A stretch of DNA of 64,000 nt from Pedobacter namyangjuensis (GTDB taxonomy: Bacteria; Bacteroidota; Bacteroidia; Sphingobacteriales; Sphingobacteriaceae). The stretch lies in NCBI RefSeq assembly GCF_003313325.1, contig NZ_QMHQ01000002.1:186001-250000 (forward strand). Direction: 5' to 3'. Positions 61,974-64,000 of the stretch are shown piece after piece (position 1 is the stretch's first letter; every line of letters starts with the position of its first letter). The notes below the pieces were generated by a model. The model worked only from the letters and a program-made list of their open reading frames with translations, ran no database searches and was not told where the DNA came from. The position numbers and the translations under genes were made by a program.

Positions 61974-62009
61974 TTAAATTCAATGAGCCAATTGGTTCCT
62001 TGAATTTAA
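61974..62009. repeat. 36-bp near-perfect palindrome
   Basis: TTAAATTCAA pairs with TTGAATTTAA, and the centre (GAGCCAATTGGTTC) is palindromic apart from one G-T position. It lies between the S41 peptidase and the ORF6N pseudogene. It could be an operator, a terminator or part of an old insertion end. Confidence 0.6.
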
Positions 62010-62061
62010 CGTGATGCTTAAAGATCATCAGGCATATATCCAATCCGTTTTCTGGGAAGAT

Positions 62062-62511
62062 TTAGCTGTTCCCGTTTTCTAAGAGTTCGTCAAGAGAACG
62101 AAATAAGATTTCCATATTCTTGTCTGATTATCCAGCTTATTCTTTATTTTTTCAATCTCTAAACGGATTTCTGTATTATCCACAAACATTTGGCGGATAC
62201 GGGTAAATATGCGCATAACCTAGATATTGACCTGAATTGCCTGTTTGCTGTTCAATATATTAGAAAGCATTAAGAGGCAATGTTCAGAAAACATGTAAGG
62301 GAGCTTTCTTCTACCACCTCGCTTTGATGTCGCAATTTCCGACATCAAACTTTCAAACTCATTATCATTTAAACGAAACATAAAATCTTCGGGAAACCTG
62401 TCTGCATTCCTTGCTACCTGTCGTTTAACCGTCTGTTCTCTACCCGTATAATTCTGAAAGATCACTGTCCAGCATAACTTTTTGACCCCTGATATAATAG
62501 ATTTTATTCAT
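62062..62511 (-). pseudogene. Decayed ORF6N-type phage antirepressor gene
   Basis: From an ATG at 62511 the minus strand reads MNKIYYIRGQKVMLDSDLSE and LYG, the ORF6N N-terminus. Two one-base shifts follow, and then frame 62465 gives QVARNADRFPEDFMFRLNDN, SKRGGRRKLPYMFSEHCLLM and LNSKQAIQVNI, the core of the family. A stop interrupts, and the other frame continues (RIRQMFVDNTEIRLEIEKIK, then SLDELLENG) to a stop at 62062-62064. The several breaks show it is dead. ORF6N proteins are phage and element DNA-binding regulators. Confidence 0.82.
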
Positions 62512-62625
62512 TATAATCTCGTCAGGAACTAATAATCCATTAGTTTCTCCACTCACATCGTTTGATTTTTTATAAATAATAAGCTCAATATTCTTGTGGA
62601 TGACTGGCTTAATTTATGTCCAATA

Positions 62626-63843
62626 TTAAATAATTGCTAATCTCTTTTTCAACAGTGCCATGTCTTCGCTTACCTTCATATCCAAGATCTTCGCATAGTG
62701 CTGTGTAGTCCTAATATTGGTGTGCCCGAGCATTTTTGAAACGCTTTCAATCGGCACACCGTTCAAAAGCGTAACCGTTGTAGCGAAAGTGTGGCGTGCA
62801 ATATGCGAGGTCAGTTTGTTTTCAATTCCACATAGGTCGGCGATTTCCTTTAGGTATTCATTCATCTTTTGGTTAGTAGGAACGGGAAGGAGCAAACCTT
62901 TGTTGAGGCAAACTTTGTTGGTGGCATATCTATCAATGATTTCGACTGCCGTTGGAAGGAGCGGAACTGACGACCTTGTTTTCGTTTTCTGCCTATTGGT
63001 GAAAATCCATCGATCTCCATCAATTCCCTTTCTGATATTTTCATGTTTCAGTTTAAAAACATCCACATAGGCCAAGCCCGTAAAACAGCAGAATATAAAT
63101 ACATCCCTAACCTGTTTTAATCTTTCCGATTGGAACTCTTTTCCTGCGATGTTTGCCAATTCCTCTTTGTTCAGGAAAAAGCGGTCGACGTTCTTAGTCT
63201 TGCCCTTATAAGCTGTGAATGGCGATTTATCTATCCATTCTTTCTCCAAACAAATGCGAAGGATCTTTCCTAAGTTCTTGATGTTCTTTACCACATAGTT
63301 ATTCGCACATTTCTTATCAGACCTCAAATAGTGGTCAAATCCGTTTAGAAAAGTTTGATTTATAGTTCTGATGTCCATATCAGCTACGCCATATCTTAAG
63401 CGGATAAAAACCTTTAGGTGCGTTTCCAGAACCTTATAGCGGTTCAACGTACCACGAACATAATCTTTGCCGACAAGTTGTTCCATTTTCATGTTGTGGT
63501 CTGCCACGGCTTCAAGAAGTGTATGGGAATTTGAGAGTGTTCCAAGATAACTGGATTTGATCAACCCTGCTGTAATCGGCATCCCGAGATCAAAAACGGA
63601 CTGATGGGCAAAGTAGACCGCATTCTGCAATTGGTCTAGATGTGTATTCAGCATCCTGACGTCTTCTTTTGTTCCTACGGCTCGGCCGCCCTTCGCGTTC
63701 CATCGTTTGGGGTCGCAATCCCGATTGGTGGCCATTTCCGCACGGTTTCCCTCTACGGTAATCCTCATGTAGATCGGCACATTTCCACTTACATAGTTCT
63801 TTTGCTTTTTAAGGTAGAAAAGCAGGCTAAAATTGGTCTTCAT
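62626..63843 (-). CDS. Tyrosine recombinase (integrase) of the element
   Basis: A 405-residue Bacteroidota-type integrase. The N-terminal arm-binding domain (about 5-50, with KKQKNYVSGNVPIYMRITVE) and SAM-like core-binding domain (about 105-200) are followed by the catalytic domain. Catalytic residues: HIARHTF (His 347, Arg 350), LGHTNI (His 374) and HYAKI (nucleophile Tyr 383). The first Arg of the tetrad is not obvious: FTGLAYVDV carries Ala where FTGLR is classical, as in many Bacteroidota integrases. The gene reads inward from the right end; its start lies 128 bases from the right repeat. Confidence 0.93.
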   Translation of the reverse strand: MKTNFSLLFYLKKQKNYVSGNVPIYMRITVEGNRAEMATNRDCDPKRWNAKGGRAVGTKEDVRMLNTHLDQLQNAVYFAHQSVFDLGMPITAGLIKSSYLGTLSNSHTLLEAVADHNMKMEQLVGKDYVRGTLNRYKVLETHLKVFIRLRYGVADMDIRTINQTFLNGFDHYLRSDKKCANNYVVKNIKNLGKILRICLEKEWIDKSPFTAYKGKTKNVDRFFLNKEELANIAGKEFQSERLKQVRDVFIFCCFTGLAYVDVFKLKHENIRKGIDGDRWIFTNRQKTKTRSSVPLLPTAVEIIDRYATNKVCLNKGLLLPVPTNQKMNEYLKEIADLCGIENKLTSHIARHTFATTVTLLNGVPIESVSKMLGHTNIRTTQHYAKILDMKVSEDMALLKKRLAII

Positions 63844-63971
63844 AATCTATCGATTTTAGTTAAACAAACATAGCTTTGCTTCTTAAAATACGCAAGATGT
63901 TCAGTATGTAACAACCTGTACAATAATTGATTATGTACAATTCGGTGAGTCAAATTTAACCGTTTCGCCTT

Positions 63972-63990
63972 ACTCACCGAATCACTCACC
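63972..63990. repeat. Right attachment site (attR) of the mobile element
   Basis: The exact 19-bp counterpart of 36487-36505, 128 bases upstream of the integrase start. Ten bases of presumed host DNA follow before the window ends, too few to identify the gene or tRNA beyond. A half-site-like TGACTCACCGAATT (minus strand, about 63940-63955) lies next to it and may be an integrase-binding arm. Confidence 0.85.
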
Positions 63991-64000
63991 AAAGTTTTGT

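Larger units (their letters stand above)
61716..62061. other. Gene-free stretch with two inverted repeats
   Basis: About 350 bases. Apart from the terminator and palindrome listed separately, nothing is recognised. The sequence contains several short GCC.TTT motifs but no open frame of note. Confidence 0.35.
36487..63990. mobile_element. Integrated mobilizable element with defence cargo, about 27.5 kb
   Basis: The boundaries are an exact 19-bp direct repeat. A tyrosine recombinase gene lies at the right end, starting 128 bases from the right repeat and reading inward. Mobilization genes (BfmA-like and DUF5712-like) are present but no conjugative transfer (Tra) genes, so it should need a helper. 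Cargo is a set of defence-type genes, several decayed. Genes between 37 and 55 kb are visibly more GC-rich than the host part, supporting recent transfer, whereas 56-62 kb is AT-rich, so the element is a mosaic. Confidence 0.85.

Overview
The window is low-GC chromosomal DNA from a Bacteroidota bacterium, most likely Sphingobacteriaceae (Pedobacter-like). This rests on the protein families present (PorV/PorQ-like barrel, PorE-like TPR/propeller/OmpA protein, DUF3667, DUF6526, DUF4397 and DUF3347 lipoproteins, OrfAB-type mobile genes, BfmA-type mobilization genes) and on TAnnTTTG-type promoter boxes in front of several genes. No rRNA, intact tRNA or CRISPR array was seen.

Positions 1 to about 36,480 are ordinary core chromosome. 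They hold envelope proteins (helix-hairpin-helix barrel, PorV/PorQ-like barrel, two small beta-barrels, lipoproteins), metabolism (citrate synthase gltA, etfA/etfB, folD, queE, manC), nucleic-acid functions (miaA, dnaB, recQ, an rlmB-type methyltransferase, a beta-CASP nuclease), translation (lepA), transport (nucleoside MFS permease, chromate transporter), and a HipA-like kinase/DUF3037 pair. Strong hairpin terminators separate most units. Two degenerate copies of a dispersed non-coding repeat lie at about 15.6 and 25.2 kb.

Positions 36,487 to 63,990 form an integrated mobile element of about 27.5 kb. It is bounded by an exact 19-bp direct repeat, with a tyrosine recombinase gene reading inward from the right end. 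Much of the element (37-55 kb) is visibly more GC-rich than the host. It carries a relaxase/accessory pair (BfmA-like and DUF5712-like) with a hairpin-rich putative oriT, so it looks like a mobilizable rather than self-conjugative element. An intact-looking IS3-family insertion (3-bp target duplication, programmed -1 frameshift site, but a broken orfA) sits next to the oriT region.

The cargo is a defence island. From left to right it holds: a Septu-like SMC-type ATPase plus HNH nuclease pair; an ImmA/IrrE-type regulator/protease plus PIN toxin-like pair; a decayed abiH gene; a 1279-residue SIR2 protein; a PIN-like nuclease with a large insertion paired with a DUF4145 protein; and a broken gene of unknown family. 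On the right arm are a CoiA-like nuclease-type protein, a Cys-rich HNH-like protein, an S41 lipoprotein peptidase and a decayed ORF6N antirepressor. Two related 58-60-bp sequences bracket the 36.6-43.0 kb segment, and a tRNA 3'-end fragment lies just outside the left boundary, so the island probably grew by repeated insertions. The best candidates for something undescribed are the PIN/DUF4145 pair, the SIR2 protein with its long helical C-terminus, and the ATPase/HNH pair.
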